A stretch of DNA of 64,000 nt, taken from NCBI RefSeq assembly GCF_041925275.1, contig NZ_JBHEUZ010000004.1:124001-188000 (forward strand), read 5' to 3'. The notes below the pieces were generated by a model. It was not told where the DNA came from, made no database searches, and saw nothing but the letters and a program-made list of their open reading frames with translations. Numbering within the stretch: position 1 is the stretch's first letter; every line of letters starts with the position of its first letter. Position numbers and translations under genes: made by a program. Positions 51,675 to 60,260 of this stretch are shown here, piece after piece. The stretch is from Parapedobacter pyrenivorans_A. GTDB lineage: Bacteria > Bacteroidota > Bacteroidia > Sphingobacteriales > Sphingobacteriaceae.

Positions 51675-51806
51675 TTATGCTTTGATTAAATGGCAATAAA
51701 TTTAAAAACTTATTATATTGATTATCATCTCCAGTAACACTGATGAATCAGACGTTTACTCCCTAAAACTACCAGCTTAATAAACAGTGCATAGCACTTT
51801 GTTAAA

Positions 51807-52675
51807 TTGTGGCTTATGAAGATTGAAACATCTGTCAAGTGGCTTTATGCATTAGAAGACAATTTACATCCGAGCGTTTTAGCCAATACTATTACTCAAA
51901 AATCCGATTTCGCGGATTTACTGCGCAAGCTAAAAAAGAATATACAGGAATTTCGTCCATATCTCCTAAACGCGGTCAGCCGATCTAAACTGGAAGCGAA
52001 AGCAGTTCTTCTGCAATTAATTGTCGTCAGCGATGCCATCCATAATTATAAGGTGGGGATGGCAGCTGCTTGGAAAGACAACGTGTTTTCTGATGATATG
52101 GATATGTTTTACCGTCAAGCATTAAGCCGACTGGAAAGGTTGTTTGAACTTTATAACAAACTCGATGAAGAATTGCTATCCGATGTGCCAATCACGGCGT
52201 TTGCCGTTTCTAATGTCCGTATGGAATTAAGAAAAGGCTTGAATTCTTTGAATACTACACTTTCGAAATCGCATGTTGACCCGGCCCTAAGAGAGCTTAT
52301 ATTGATTGGACTAAAACAAATAATCGAAAGGCAAGGAATCAGTCGAGCAAATGCAAAATATGCATCCATGATTATTTTGGAGCTCGAGAAGCTAAGCCCT
52401 CTTAATACCGTTGAAGTCGAAAACCTGTTGTATCAATATGATTTTAATGCACCCAGTTATTTCAACTATTGTGCAAAATGCAGTCATCGTTTACTCGAAG
52501 AAACCCCAAGCTTACATGCTCAATTAGAAATATTGTTCGGACTGGAAGACAGAATAAATGGTCTTCCGGCAAAAAGTTCATTGAGATGGATGCCGGTTAG
52601 TCTGTTCGTGACCAATTAAGAGATTTTTTCAGAGAAAAGAAACAGTACATACAACAACGCATCGAATTACGAAGA
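51807..52675 (+). pseudogene. Unrecognised helical protein, frameshifted near its 3' end
   Basis: ATG at 51816 (TTG at 51807 is less likely) opens a helical frame ending at TAA 52617-52619. At an AAAAA run near 52570 the sequence seems to slip. The +1 frame reads KFIEMDAG, then a TAG, then SVRDQLRDFFREKKQYIQQR, which looks like the continuation of a coiled helical protein. So the gene appears to carry a frameshift and a nonsense codon before its end at the island border. The family is not recognised; RteC was considered and not supported. It may be an island maintenance gene that has lost function. Confidence 0.5.
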
Positions 52676-52843
52676 TTGGAAATACAAGACATACGTGGAA
52701 TCGTTCCGCTTTACCCAGCTTTCCAAGGTTTGTTTTCCTGCTTCCTCATTGGTGCGCGTCCATTCGCCGACGAGAAAGTCGAAAGTAGCTGCCTGTTGGC
52801 AGGAGGCAAATAGTACCATGGATAGGAGGGCGAGTTGTTTCAT
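52667..52843 (-). pseudogene. 5' stub of a host lipoprotein gene (DUF6265-like), cut at the island border
   Basis: On the minus strand ATG 52843 gives MKQLALLSMVLFASCQQAAT (lipobox Cys), then FDFLVGEWTRTNEEAGKQT, typical of small DUF6265-like lipoproteins of 150-190 residues. After about 50 codons the frame stops at 52667-52669 within AT-rich island sequence. The rest of the gene is missing in the window. The junction, near 52675, marks the right border of the island or of a deletion next to it. Confidence 0.7.
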
Positions 52844-52994
52844 GCCAATCTTGTACCGCGTTGGTGTAAATATACGATTCCGCCGCGGGTTTGAATGGGC
52901 GGTGTGGAATTTAGTAAGTTTGTAAAGAAAGAATAGCTAGAACCAGCTATCTTTGATGATCGCTTATGGAAATAGGTGCCAACTGGAAGAAGAT

Positions 52995-53597
52995 ATGCTT
53001 ACCATAAATCAAGACCATGTTTTTCCCTTCGATGGGGTCCTGTTCACTTTTGCATTGGCTTCTGAAGCTGCGGAGGTGTTTAAGGAATATAACCACCTAA
53101 TCTGCGGCATCGGGAAGGTAAATGCAACCTACCATTTACTGAAGGCGATACAGCGCGAGAAACCGGCATTGATAGTTAATCTGGGCTCTGCGGGGAGCAA
53201 TCATTTCCAACGGGGGGAAGTGGTTTGCTGTACGAAATTTATACAGCGGGATATGAACGTCATGGCGTTGGGGTTTGAGCAGTATGAAACCCCTTTATCG
53301 GGATTGCCTCCTATTCTTGGATACGGTTTATCCATGGATGGCCTGCAAGAAGGTATCTGCGGAACGGGCGATAACTTTGAAATGGCACATGCGGCAACAT
53401 GCTACAATGTGGTGGATATGGAAGCTTACGCGTTGGCGATGGTGGCTATGAAAGAGGAGGTCCCTTTCCTTTGCCTCAAGTACATTTCTGATGGCGCAGA
53501 CGGCAATGCAGCAGAAGAATGGATGGTCCAAGTACATAAAGCTGCCGTTGCATTCGGCGACGTATTGGGGTTTGATAGCAGCGATATCCCTGTGTGA
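52995..53597 (+). CDS. Nucleoside phosphorylase/nucleosidase family protein
   Basis: The 200-residue protein starts at MLTINQDHVFPFDG with GGAAGAAG upstream. PNP_UDP_1 motifs are ICGIGKVNATYHLLKAI, IVNLGSAGS and VVDMEAYALAMVAMKEEVPFLCLKYISDGAD; the ME-A motif binds ribose. It cleaves a purine nucleoside or S-adenosylhomocysteine/MTA type substrate, not determinable here. Confidence 0.88.
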   Translation: MLTINQDHVFPFDGVLFTFALASEAAEVFKEYNHLICGIGKVNATYHLLKAIQREKPALIVNLGSAGSNHFQRGEVVCCTKFIQRDMNVMALGFEQYETPLSGLPPILGYGLSMDGLQEGICGTGDNFEMAHAATCYNVVDMEAYALAMVAMKEEVPFLCLKYISDGADGNAAEEWMVQVHKAAVAFGDVLGFDSSDIPV

Positions 53598-53611
53598 ATA
53601 AATAGAATCAT

Positions 53612-54175
53612 ATGTTGGAGTTTTTGAAACAACCTTGGCCTTGGTATGTCGCGGGGCCGCTTATCGGACTTACCGTGCCCGCACTATTGATATTGGGCAA
53701 CAAATCGTTTGGCATTAGTTCTTCACTGCGGCATATTTGTGCGTTGTGTATACCCGCCGATATCCCTTTTTTCAAATACAATTGGAGAAAAGAAGTGTGG
53801 AACCTGTTCTTCGTTGCTGGTATCGTATTGGGAGGTTTGGTGGCGGCACGTTGGTTAACGGGTTTTGCGGCAGTGGAAGTGGACCCTGCGCTGGCAACCG
53901 AATTGGCGGGATACGGTATCACCGATTATAGTAACCTGGTGCCTATAGATATCATGAATTGGCAGAACCTGTTTACCCCGGAAGGATTTCTTTTGATGGT
54001 TGTAGGCGGCTTTCTGGTGGGATTTGGTACCCGGTATGCGGGCGGCTGCACCAGCGGACATGCCATCACCGGCCTGTCCAACCTGCAATGGCCATCATTG
54101 GTGGCTACCGTATGTTTTATGGCCGGCGGTTTTATCATGGCCAATTTGGTTTTGCCACACATCTTATCACGTTAA
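53612..54175 (+). CDS. YeeE/YedE family membrane protein, first of pair
   Basis: The 187-residue protein has four to five membrane helices and the family motif GFGTRYAGGCTSGHAITGLSNLQ with the functional Cys. YeeE/YedE (TsuA-like) proteins import thiosulfate or related sulfur compounds. Bacteroidota encode the two halves separately, as here. The nucleosidase gene ends 14 bases upstream. Confidence 0.9.
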   Translation: MLEFLKQPWPWYVAGPLIGLTVPALLILGNKSFGISSSLRHICALCIPADIPFFKYNWRKEVWNLFFVAGIVLGGLVAARWLTGFAAVEVDPALATELAGYGITDYSNLVPIDIMNWQNLFTPEGFLLMVVGGFLVGFGTRYAGGCTSGHAITGLSNLQWPSLVATVCFMAGGFIMANLVLPHILSR

Positions 54176-54180
54176 CAGAC

Positions 54181-54672
54181 ATGCTACAGACGACGGATAA
54201 TTCGGAAATGGGATTACAAGATGCCACATGCGCCAATGCAAGCCAGCTAGAACACCGGTGGTACCATAACCTTAAGTATTTGGCGGCGGGCTTGCTCTTC
54301 GGTATCGTGCTGGTGAAAGCTGAGGTGATCAGTTGGTTCCGCATACAGGAAATGTTCCGCTTGCAGTCTTTCCACATGTATGGCGTCATCGGAAGCGCTG
54401 TGGTGGTGGGCGCGATTTCCGTTTGGCTCATCAAGAAATTCCATATAAAAACCATCTATGGTGAACCGATAGCCATTGTACCTAGAAAATTCAGCAAGGG
54501 TCAAATCTATGGTGGACTGATATTCGGGTTCGGGTGGGCGATTACAGGTGCCTGCCCAGGCCCATTGTTCGCGCAAATCGGTACCGGTGCAACGGTAGTT
54601 GTGGTAACCCTGCTGAGCGCTGTGGCGGGCACTTGGGTGTACGGATATTTCAGGGAGAAGCTGCCCCATTAA
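54181..54672 (+). CDS. YeeE/YedE family membrane protein, second of pair
   Basis: The 163-residue protein starts at MLQTTDNSEM, 5 bases after its partner's stop. It has four membrane helices and the second-half motif FGFGWAITGACPGPLFAQIGTG with Cys. Together with the upstream gene it makes a complete YeeE/YedE transporter. A longer upstream frame is a shadow of the partner gene. Confidence 0.9.
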   Translation: MLQTTDNSEMGLQDATCANASQLEHRWYHNLKYLAAGLLFGIVLVKAEVISWFRIQEMFRLQSFHMYGVIGSAVVVGAISVWLIKKFHIKTIYGEPIAIVPRKFSKGQIYGGLIFGFGWAITGACPGPLFAQIGTGATVVVVTLLSAVAGTWVYGYFREKLPH

Positions 54673-54705
54673 AGTGTTGGCAAATAAGAATCTTTAATAA
54701 TCCTT

Positions 54706-54735
54706 TTGAAACAACACAAAACTTTAATACCTTTG
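54706..54735 (+). promoter_or_regulatory. Promoter of rpsU
   Basis: TTTG-type -33 (TTG 54706-54708), exactly 19 bases, and TACCTTTG (54728-54735) form a textbook Bacteroidota promoter, 39 bases before the rpsU ATG. Confidence 0.85.
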
Positions 54736-54774
54736 CAGTCCGAAATTTTCGTACGAAAGGAGGTATAAAAGGAT

Positions 54775-54966
54775 ATGATCATTGTAAATGTGAAAGAAGG
54801 CGAATCGTTGGACCGCGCGCTGAAACGCTTCAAGAAAAAGTTTGAGAAAACAGGTGTGTTGCGCGAGCTCCGTTCCCGCCAGGCTTATGAGAAAAAATCC
54901 GTTACCCGTCGTACACAACGTAAAAAGGCGATTTATAAACAGAGCCTCAACCAGGATATTGTCTAG
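54775..54966 (+). CDS. rpsU: 30S ribosomal protein S21
   Basis: The 63-residue protein MIIVNVKEGESLDRALKRFK is S21, with the family's basic middle (KKFEKTGVLRELRSRQAYEKKS). It binds the small ribosomal subunit near the anti-Shine-Dalgarno region. Its own mRNA has a strong AAAGGAGG ribosome site, unusual in this phylum and typical for rpsU, where it may allow S21-sensitive autoregulation. It starts the conserved rpsU-xerC-hpf block. Confidence 0.97.
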   Translation: MIIVNVKEGESLDRALKRFKKKFEKTGVLRELRSRQAYEKKSVTRRTQRKKAIYKQSLNQDIV

Positions 54967-55057
54967 CAGATTTTATCCCTTTTAATAAGGCGGTTTATTT
55001 GTAATACTGGAAAACTATCCGTATATTCAACCATTAGAATATAAGGGTAGTTTTTCT

Positions 55058-55939
55058 ATGTTTATAGATAGCTTTATACGTTTCATCACCTACGAAAAGC
55101 GCTTTTCGAAGCATACGATTACTGCCTATGGCCACGAGTTGGCGGAGTATGTCCATTACCTGAAAACATTGGATACGGACGCCGTTCAAATGACCCACCG
55201 GCAAGCGCGGGCTTATTTGGCCGTGCGGCTGGAATCGGGCCTTAGCCCGGTATCGGTGAACCGGAGTTTGGCTGCCCTTCGTACCTATTACCGATTCCTG
55301 ATGCGCGAAGGTGCGATTGCGCACAATCCCTTTACTTTGGTCAAAGCATTGAAAACACCGAAAAGACTGCCTGTTACCGTGGATAAGGAAAAGCTGTCGG
55401 AAATGCTGGATTCGGCGGGTTCGTTTCCCGATACGTTTGAGGGGATTCGAGACAAGGCCGTGCTGGAGCTGTTGTTCGGTACGGGAATCCGCCGTGCCGA
55501 ATTACTGCAAATCCGTGAAGAGCATATCGATTTCTACAACGGCAACATCCGTATTTTCGGTAAACGCAACAAAGAGAGGCTTGTGCCGATGAACAAATCG
55601 CTCCATACGCTGCTTCGATATTACATCGATGAAAAAAATAAACAGTATGCCCACAACAATTCGACTAACCTTATCGTTACCAATAAAGGGAAGGATGCCC
55701 ATCCCCGTTTGATCTATGACATCGTAACACGTTACCTAAGTACCATATCGTCTCAGCGGAAAAAAAGCCCCCATGTGCTCCGGCACACGTTTGCGACTGC
55801 ACTGCTGGACAATGGTGCAGATTTGAATGCCATTAAGGAATTACTTGGGCATGCCGGGCTGGCTGCCACGCAAGTTTATACGCATAACTCGGTAGAACGA
55901 CTTAAATCGATTTATAAACAAGCACATCCAAAAGCTTAA
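55058..55939 (+). CDS. xerC: Tyrosine recombinase XerC
   Basis: The 293-residue protein has an N-terminal SAM-like domain and a catalytic domain with all residues visible: Arg in TGIRRAELLQI, His-x-x-Arg in HVLRHTFATALLDNG, His in LLGHAGLAATQVYTHNS and the nucleophile Tyr. It resolves chromosome dimers at dif with XerD. Its position after rpsU is conserved in Bacteroidota. Confidence 0.95.
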   Translation: MFIDSFIRFITYEKRFSKHTITAYGHELAEYVHYLKTLDTDAVQMTHRQARAYLAVRLESGLSPVSVNRSLAALRTYYRFLMREGAIAHNPFTLVKALKTPKRLPVTVDKEKLSEMLDSAGSFPDTFEGIRDKAVLELLFGTGIRRAELLQIREEHIDFYNGNIRIFGKRNKERLVPMNKSLHTLLRYYIDEKNKQYAHNNSTNLIVTNKGKDAHPRLIYDIVTRYLSTISSQRKKSPHVLRHTFATALLDNGADLNAIKELLGHAGLAATQVYTHNSVERLKSIYKQAHPKA

Positions 55940-55953
55940 AAAAAGGAGGAATC

Positions 55954-56301
55954 ATGAACATTATTGTGCAATCAATTCGTTTCGACGCAGACAAGAAGTT
56001 GATCCAGTTCATTCAGAAGCGGGTGAACAAACTAGACCAATTCTTTGACCAGATCATTGATGGAGAGTGTTATCTCAAGTTGGAAAATGTAGAAGACGAA
56101 GCCAACAAGGTTACCGAGTTTAAGCTGAATATTCCAGGAAGTCAGCTGTTTGCCAAGGCGCAGGCAAAATCTTTCGAGGAAGCCACAGACATAGCCGTGG
56201 AATCGTTGCGTAGGCAGATCAACAAACATAAAACCAAAACCAGAACCAAAGCAAGTAATCATAAGGAACTACTATCGATGACCGATGAGATGAGCGCATA
56301 G
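55954..56301 (+). CDS. hpf: Ribosome hibernation-promoting factor, short form
   Basis: The 115-residue protein MNIIVQSIRFDADKKLIQFI has the S30AE/HPF fold (beta-alpha-beta-beta-beta-alpha) ending in a basic tail. It binds 30S subunits in stationary phase. A strong AAAGGAGG-type ribosome site precedes the ATG. It is 14 bases after xerC and is followed by a 13-bp terminator-like hairpin. Confidence 0.95.
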   Translation: MNIIVQSIRFDADKKLIQFIQKRVNKLDQFFDQIIDGECYLKLENVEDEANKVTEFKLNIPGSQLFAKAQAKSFEEATDIAVESLRRQINKHKTKTRTKASNHKELLSMTDEMSA

Positions 56302-56330
56302 CGCGTAGATGAATCGTTGTTGATACCATC

Positions 56331-56368
56331 CAAGCCCGGCAAGAGATCCCAAGTGCTTGCCGGGCTTG
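56331..56368 (+). terminator. Strong hairpin after hpf
   Basis: CAAGCCCGGCAAG (56331-56343) pairs perfectly with CTTGCCGGGCTTG (56356-56368), a 13-bp stem with 12-base loop, 29 bases after hpf. The T-run after it is weak, but position and strength make it the likely end of the rpsU-xerC-hpf transcript. Confidence 0.8.
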
Positions 56369-56406
56369 ATATTAAGTGGTTTTGACCAACAAACCGTAGA
56401 CCAACC

Positions 56407-57351
56407 GTGCGAAAATGGCTTGCAATGTACTTCGGCTTTAGCCGCCGCGAACTCAATGGTGTTTGTGTACTGGCGGTTGTATTGCTGTTGTTAGGGGGCG
56501 TTCCGCATATCTTTCCTTTCCGTGGCGATGTGACTGAAAGTGACCTTTCCGTAAAGGTTGCCGAAATAGACAGCTTTCTCGCGGCCGTCAGCAAACGGCA
56601 ACCGACACGCAGCAAGGGTTACCACGCCGCTGGCGAACCAGTCGTGCATGCCTCCGGAGCGACCTATTTTACGTTTGACCCCAATGGATTGCCCGTAGTG
56701 GACTGGAAGCGATTGGGGCTTTCTGAACGGCAGGTGCGGATGATAAAGAACTACGAGGCTAAAGGTGGGCGTTTCCGGAAAAAGGAAGATCTGCGTAAAA
56801 TCTATGCCATCAATGATGCGGACTACGAGCGGCTTGAACCGTATATAGAAATAGAACGGGTTGAATCGGTTAAGCACGCAGCGGCTAGCTATGCTGATAG
56901 CGGCATGACGGTAGCAAGCGCGATTGTAACACCGCCGCCACAGGCGCTGCATATCGATTTAAACGGGGCGGATTCGCTCGAATTGCAATACCTCCCGGGT
57001 ATCGGGCCGGTGTTCGCCTCGCGTATTGTCCGATTCAGGGAGCTACTAGGTGGCTTCCATCACGTATCGCAGTTGATGGACGTGTATGGGTTCGATTCGG
57101 TACGGTTTGCAGCGCTAAGAGCGCATGTATATGCGGATACGACCAAAGTACAGAAAATTGCGCTCAATACCGCTGATTACGAGCGTTTCCGTGACCATCC
57201 GTTTATCAACCATAAGCTGGCCAACGCAATTGTGCAATACCGCAAACAACACGGCCCGTACAGATCGATGAGCGATTTATTGCGTATCGCGATTATGGAT
57301 GAGCAAATTTTTCTTAAAATTGCACCTTATTTGACGCTAGCTGATGATTGA
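56407..57351 (+). CDS. Helix-hairpin-helix protein, ComEA-like
   Basis: The 314-residue protein has an N-terminal membrane helix (about 17-37) and at least three helix-hairpin-helix repeats: VDWKRLGLSERQVRMIKNYEAKGGRF, LNGADSLELQYLPGIGPVFASRIVRFREL and LNTADYERFRDHPFINHKLANAIVQYRKQHGPY. ComEA-like proteins bind DNA in the periplasm for uptake; family members in Bacteroidota may serve other roles. The start codon is uncertain. It overlaps apt by 8 bases. Confidence 0.88.
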   Translation: MRKWLAMYFGFSRRELNGVCVLAVVLLLLGGVPHIFPFRGDVTESDLSVKVAEIDSFLAAVSKRQPTRSKGYHAAGEPVVHASGATYFTFDPNGLPVVDWKRLGLSERQVRMIKNYEAKGGRFRKKEDLRKIYAINDADYERLEPYIEIERVESVKHAAASYADSGMTVASAIVTPPPQALHIDLNGADSLELQYLPGIGPVFASRIVRFRELLGGFHHVSQLMDVYGFDSVRFAALRAHVYADTTKVQKIALNTADYERFRDHPFINHKLANAIVQYRKQHGPYRSMSDLLRIAIMDEQIFLKIAPYLTLADD

Positions 57352-57874
57352 CCAACGATTGAGATCTGCCATCCGGGATGTGCCCGACTTCCCCAAGCCG
57401 GGTATCGTTTTCAAAGATATCACCCCCATCCTTAAAGATCCGCAGCTCTGCGAGGCGGTGGTCGACTGCATGGCCCAGCAGATTGATAGCGATACGATCG
57501 ATGTTGTAGCGGGTATTGAAAGCCGGGGCTTTCTTTTCGGTCTTATGCTTGCCCTCCGGTTGGGAAAGCCGTTTATCCCTGTAAGGAAAGCAGGGAAGTT
57601 GCCCCATGATACCGTACAGCAGGAGTATGCGCTTGAGTATGGCAATGCAACCATCGAGATACATGCCGATGCTTTTGCGGAGGGGAGCCGAGTGCTTATA
57701 CACGACGACCTGTTGGCAACCGGCGGAACGGTTGCGGCAACGAGCCAACTTATCCGGCGGTTGGGTGGCCATGTGGCCGGCTACACCTTTATCATCAGCC
57801 TGGACTTCCTCCACGGGAAGGATCGGCTAGCAAATTTCAGCCGGAATATCCATACGCTGGTAGGCTATGACTAA
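57344..57874 (+). CDS. apt: Adenine phosphoribosyltransferase
   Basis: The 176-residue protein has the APT pattern IRDVPDFPKPGIVFKDITPIL, the PRPP loop VLIHDDLLATGGTVAA and GIESRGFLFG. It converts adenine and PRPP to AMP. Start overlaps the HhH gene. It converges on the DUF6263-like gene with 10 bases between. Confidence 0.97.
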   Translation: MIDQRLRSAIRDVPDFPKPGIVFKDITPILKDPQLCEAVVDCMAQQIDSDTIDVVAGIESRGFLFGLMLALRLGKPFIPVRKAGKLPHDTVQQEYALEYGNATIEIHADAFAEGSRVLIHDDLLATGGTVAATSQLIRRLGGHVAGYTFIISLDFLHGKDRLANFSRNIHTLVGYD

Positions 57875-57884
57875 CCATTGCGGG

Positions 57885-58820
57885 TTATAACTTTTTGCCA
57901 GTTGTGGTAATGTTAGACACGATGGACATCGGGATTTCCATGCCTTGAATGTTCATGCTCCCCCGGATGTCTTGTGTAAGTTTGGAGACGATCGGCAGGC
58001 CCGATTTGACGTCTACCTCAATGGTGCCACGTTGGGCTCCACTCATCTCGAATTCAGCTGCTTGTAGCATCGGATTGCCTCCTTCGCCGGTAAACTTCGA
58101 AAAAATCAATTGTGCGTCTACGTCGATCACGGCAATGTCGCCCTCCAACCCGGAAAGCGTAAAGTCGGAGTTGGCTTCTGAGTGCAACAGATTGGCGATG
58201 GAACCAGAAAATGTCTTTACCCAAGTGTCGCCAACTTCCACGGCTTTGCCCGGATAGATATTGCTAATCTGGTTCATGCTCTGGACTAGCGAAGAATCAC
58301 CGAAGGATTGCTTTAATATTTCGGCTTCGGGACCATCCATGGTTCCGAAAATCTCGGCAAATCCTACCACTTTTTGTACGCTGCCATCTTCATTGATGTA
58401 AAGTTGGAACGACTTTCCGACAACGTTTGACATGACCTTCAGCTCGCTGGTACTTGCTTCCGGATTGTTCGAATCGAACGTAATCCGTTGCATGCCGCCC
58501 ACGTCCGTGTCCATTTTTATGGCGTTCATTAATACGTCGATTTCCGTTACGCCGTTTTCTTTGTCTTTGATGGTGTAGATATATTCTGTAGAAATGTCTT
58601 GTGTGGTAGTGATTTGCTGTCCCATCGCTTCCTGCACAATCTCCTGCTTAACTACGGAAGAGAACAGGTACTTATCGCCCGGCTTAAGGTTGAATTTCAG
58701 TTGGACGGCTGCCTTCCCAGGTTGTGCCTCGCGGATCTCGCCACCGGGTTCGTGGGCAGCTACGGACGCGGCTAGAAGCAAACAGAAAGCCCAAAGCGTG
58801 GAAATGATTGTGCGATTCAT
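57885..58820 (-). CDS. Secreted DUF6263-like protein
   Basis: The 311-residue protein has a signal peptide (MNRTIISTLWAFCLLLAASVAAHE) and a beta-rich domain of the Bacteroidota DUF6263 type: LKFNLKPGDKYLFSSVVKQEIVQEAMGQQ, and SGLPIVSKLTQDIRGSMNIQG near the end. Function is unknown. A TATCTTTG -7 box (58845-58852) lies 25 bases before its ATG. Confidence 0.82.
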   Translation of the reverse strand: MNRTIISTLWAFCLLLAASVAAHEPGGEIREAQPGKAAVQLKFNLKPGDKYLFSSVVKQEIVQEAMGQQITTTQDISTEYIYTIKDKENGVTEIDVLMNAIKMDTDVGGMQRITFDSNNPEASTSELKVMSNVVGKSFQLYINEDGSVQKVVGFAEIFGTMDGPEAEILKQSFGDSSLVQSMNQISNIYPGKAVEVGDTWVKTFSGSIANLLHSEANSDFTLSGLEGDIAVIDVDAQLIFSKFTGEGGNPMLQAAEFEMSGAQRGTIEVDVKSGLPIVSKLTQDIRGSMNIQGMEIPMSIVSNITTTGKKL

Positions 58821-58844
58821 CTAGTTCGTTTTTTGATTTAACTC

Positions 58845-58852
58845 CAAAGATA
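58845..58852 (-). promoter_or_regulatory. -7 box of the DUF6263-like gene
   Basis: TATCTTTG on the minus strand matches TAnnTTTG exactly. No good -33 TTG stands 19 bases upstream of it. Confidence 0.45.
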
Positions 58853-59046
58853 CGCTTTGCGCCGATTACGCCGCTTTTTTTTAAATATATTTTGCGGTTA
58901 CCGGATATGGGTGGCCCGGGCTAAACCGAATCGGCAAATCGGATTTCATACCCAAAACCGTTTTATTCTATATTATGCCGTATTTTCTTTGGTTTGCTTT
59001 CTTCGCGGTAATGTTTATTATTGCAGCAAACCAGTTAGTTATCGTT

Positions 59047-60192
59047 ATGGAATCAATAGTAATGGGCGACGAAAATAGGGAGATGGTTCGGCAGATGGTG
59101 CGCGAATTTGCACATAAAAACATCCGCCCGCATGTGATGGAATGGGACGAGGAGCAACGATTTCCCATCGAGACGTTCAAAGCCATGGGGCAACTCGGCA
59201 TTATGGGCGTATTGGTGCCCGAAGCATACGGCGGTGCCGGATTGGGGTATGACGAATATGTGGATATCATTGTTGAAGTGGCCAAGGTATGCGGCTCAGT
59301 AGGACTTTCATTGGCTGCACACAATTCACTGTGTACAGGGCACATGTTGGCATTCGGGAACGATAGCCAAAGGCAACGGTGGCTACCCAAACTTGCTACG
59401 GCCGAATGGATCGGGGCCTGGGCGCTTACAGAGGCGAATACCGGTTCGGACGCCTTACGCATGAGTACCACGGCCGAACTGGATGGCGATGAGTATGTGG
59501 TGAATGGTGCAAAAAACTGGATTACCCATGGCAAAAGCGGAGACATCGCCGTGGTGATGGTTCGTACGGGCGAGAAGAGCCGGTCGGCCGGCGTGTCGGC
59601 CTTGGTCATTGAGAAAGGCACACCCGGGTTTACACATGGAAAGAAGGAAAACAAGTTGGGCATGCGCGCATCGGAAACTACGGAGCTTATATTTGATAAT
59701 TGCCGGGTGCCGCGTGAGAACTTGCTCGGTAAGGAAGGGGAGGGCTTCAAACAGGCGATGAAGGTACTGGACGGCGGCCGTATTTCCATTGCCGCATTGG
59801 CTTTGGGTATTGCAAAGGGCGCACTGGAGGCTGCCCTCAACTATGCTAAGGAGCGCCATCAGTTCGGGCAGCCAATTGCCAATTTCCAAGGGATTTCCTT
59901 TAAGCTTGCCGATATGGCTACGGAAATCGAGGCGGCAGAGCTGTTAATCAGGCAGGCGTGTGCACTGAAAAACAGCGGTGGTGACGTGACCAAAAATTCG
60001 GCCATGGCCAAGTACTATGCTTCTGAGATGGCCGTGCGGTGCGCCACGGAGGCTGTCCAAATTTTCGGTGGCTATGGCTACACCAAGGATTTCCCGGTGG
60101 AGAAATACTACCGGGATGCCAAACTCTGCACCATCGGTGAGGGTACATCCGAAATCCAGAAACTGGTTATCGCGCGGGAAGTATTGAAATAG
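59047..60192 (+). CDS. Acyl-CoA dehydrogenase
   Basis: The 381-residue protein (start at MESIVMGDENREM; MGDENREM at 59062 is the alternative) has the N-terminal helical, middle beta and C-terminal helical ACAD domains. FAD and substrate motifs include AWALTEANTGSDALRMST, and the catalytic Glu lies near YGYTKDFPVEKYYRDAKLCTIGEGTSEI. It oxidises acyl-CoA to enoyl-CoA; short/medium chain type is likely. Confidence 0.95.
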   Translation: MESIVMGDENREMVRQMVREFAHKNIRPHVMEWDEEQRFPIETFKAMGQLGIMGVLVPEAYGGAGLGYDEYVDIIVEVAKVCGSVGLSLAAHNSLCTGHMLAFGNDSQRQRWLPKLATAEWIGAWALTEANTGSDALRMSTTAELDGDEYVVNGAKNWITHGKSGDIAVVMVRTGEKSRSAGVSALVIEKGTPGFTHGKKENKLGMRASETTELIFDNCRVPRENLLGKEGEGFKQAMKVLDGGRISIAALALGIAKGALEAALNYAKERHQFGQPIANFQGISFKLADMATEIEAAELLIRQACALKNSGGDVTKNSAMAKYYASEMAVRCATEAVQIFGGYGYTKDFPVEKYYRDAKLCTIGEGTSEIQKLVIAREVLK

Positions 60193-60228
60193 GAGCGGCC
60201 TTTTGTTTTTTAGCAACGATTTTTGTCT

Positions 60229-60236
60229 TACGTTTG
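60229..60236 (+). promoter_or_regulatory. -7 box of pyrF
   Basis: TACGTTTG fits TAnnTTTG, 24 bases before the pyrF ATG. The -33 element is not clear. Confidence 0.5.
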
Positions 60237-60260
60237 CGGTGACGAAAATCAAAGATAGCT

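Noticed and set aside
51807..52619. RteC-type conjugative transposon regulator
   Set aside because: The gene is in a plausible place, but I could not recognise RteC motifs, and no other conjugation genes are present.
41175..52700. Direct repeat of the tRNA-Met 3' end as attR
   Set aside because: I searched by eye for the T-arm/acceptor sequence downstream and found no second copy, so no att pair is annotated.
52695..52925. Plus-strand small frame after the island
   Set aside because: The opposite strand encodes the lipoprotein stub with signal peptide and lipobox, so the plus frame is a shadow.
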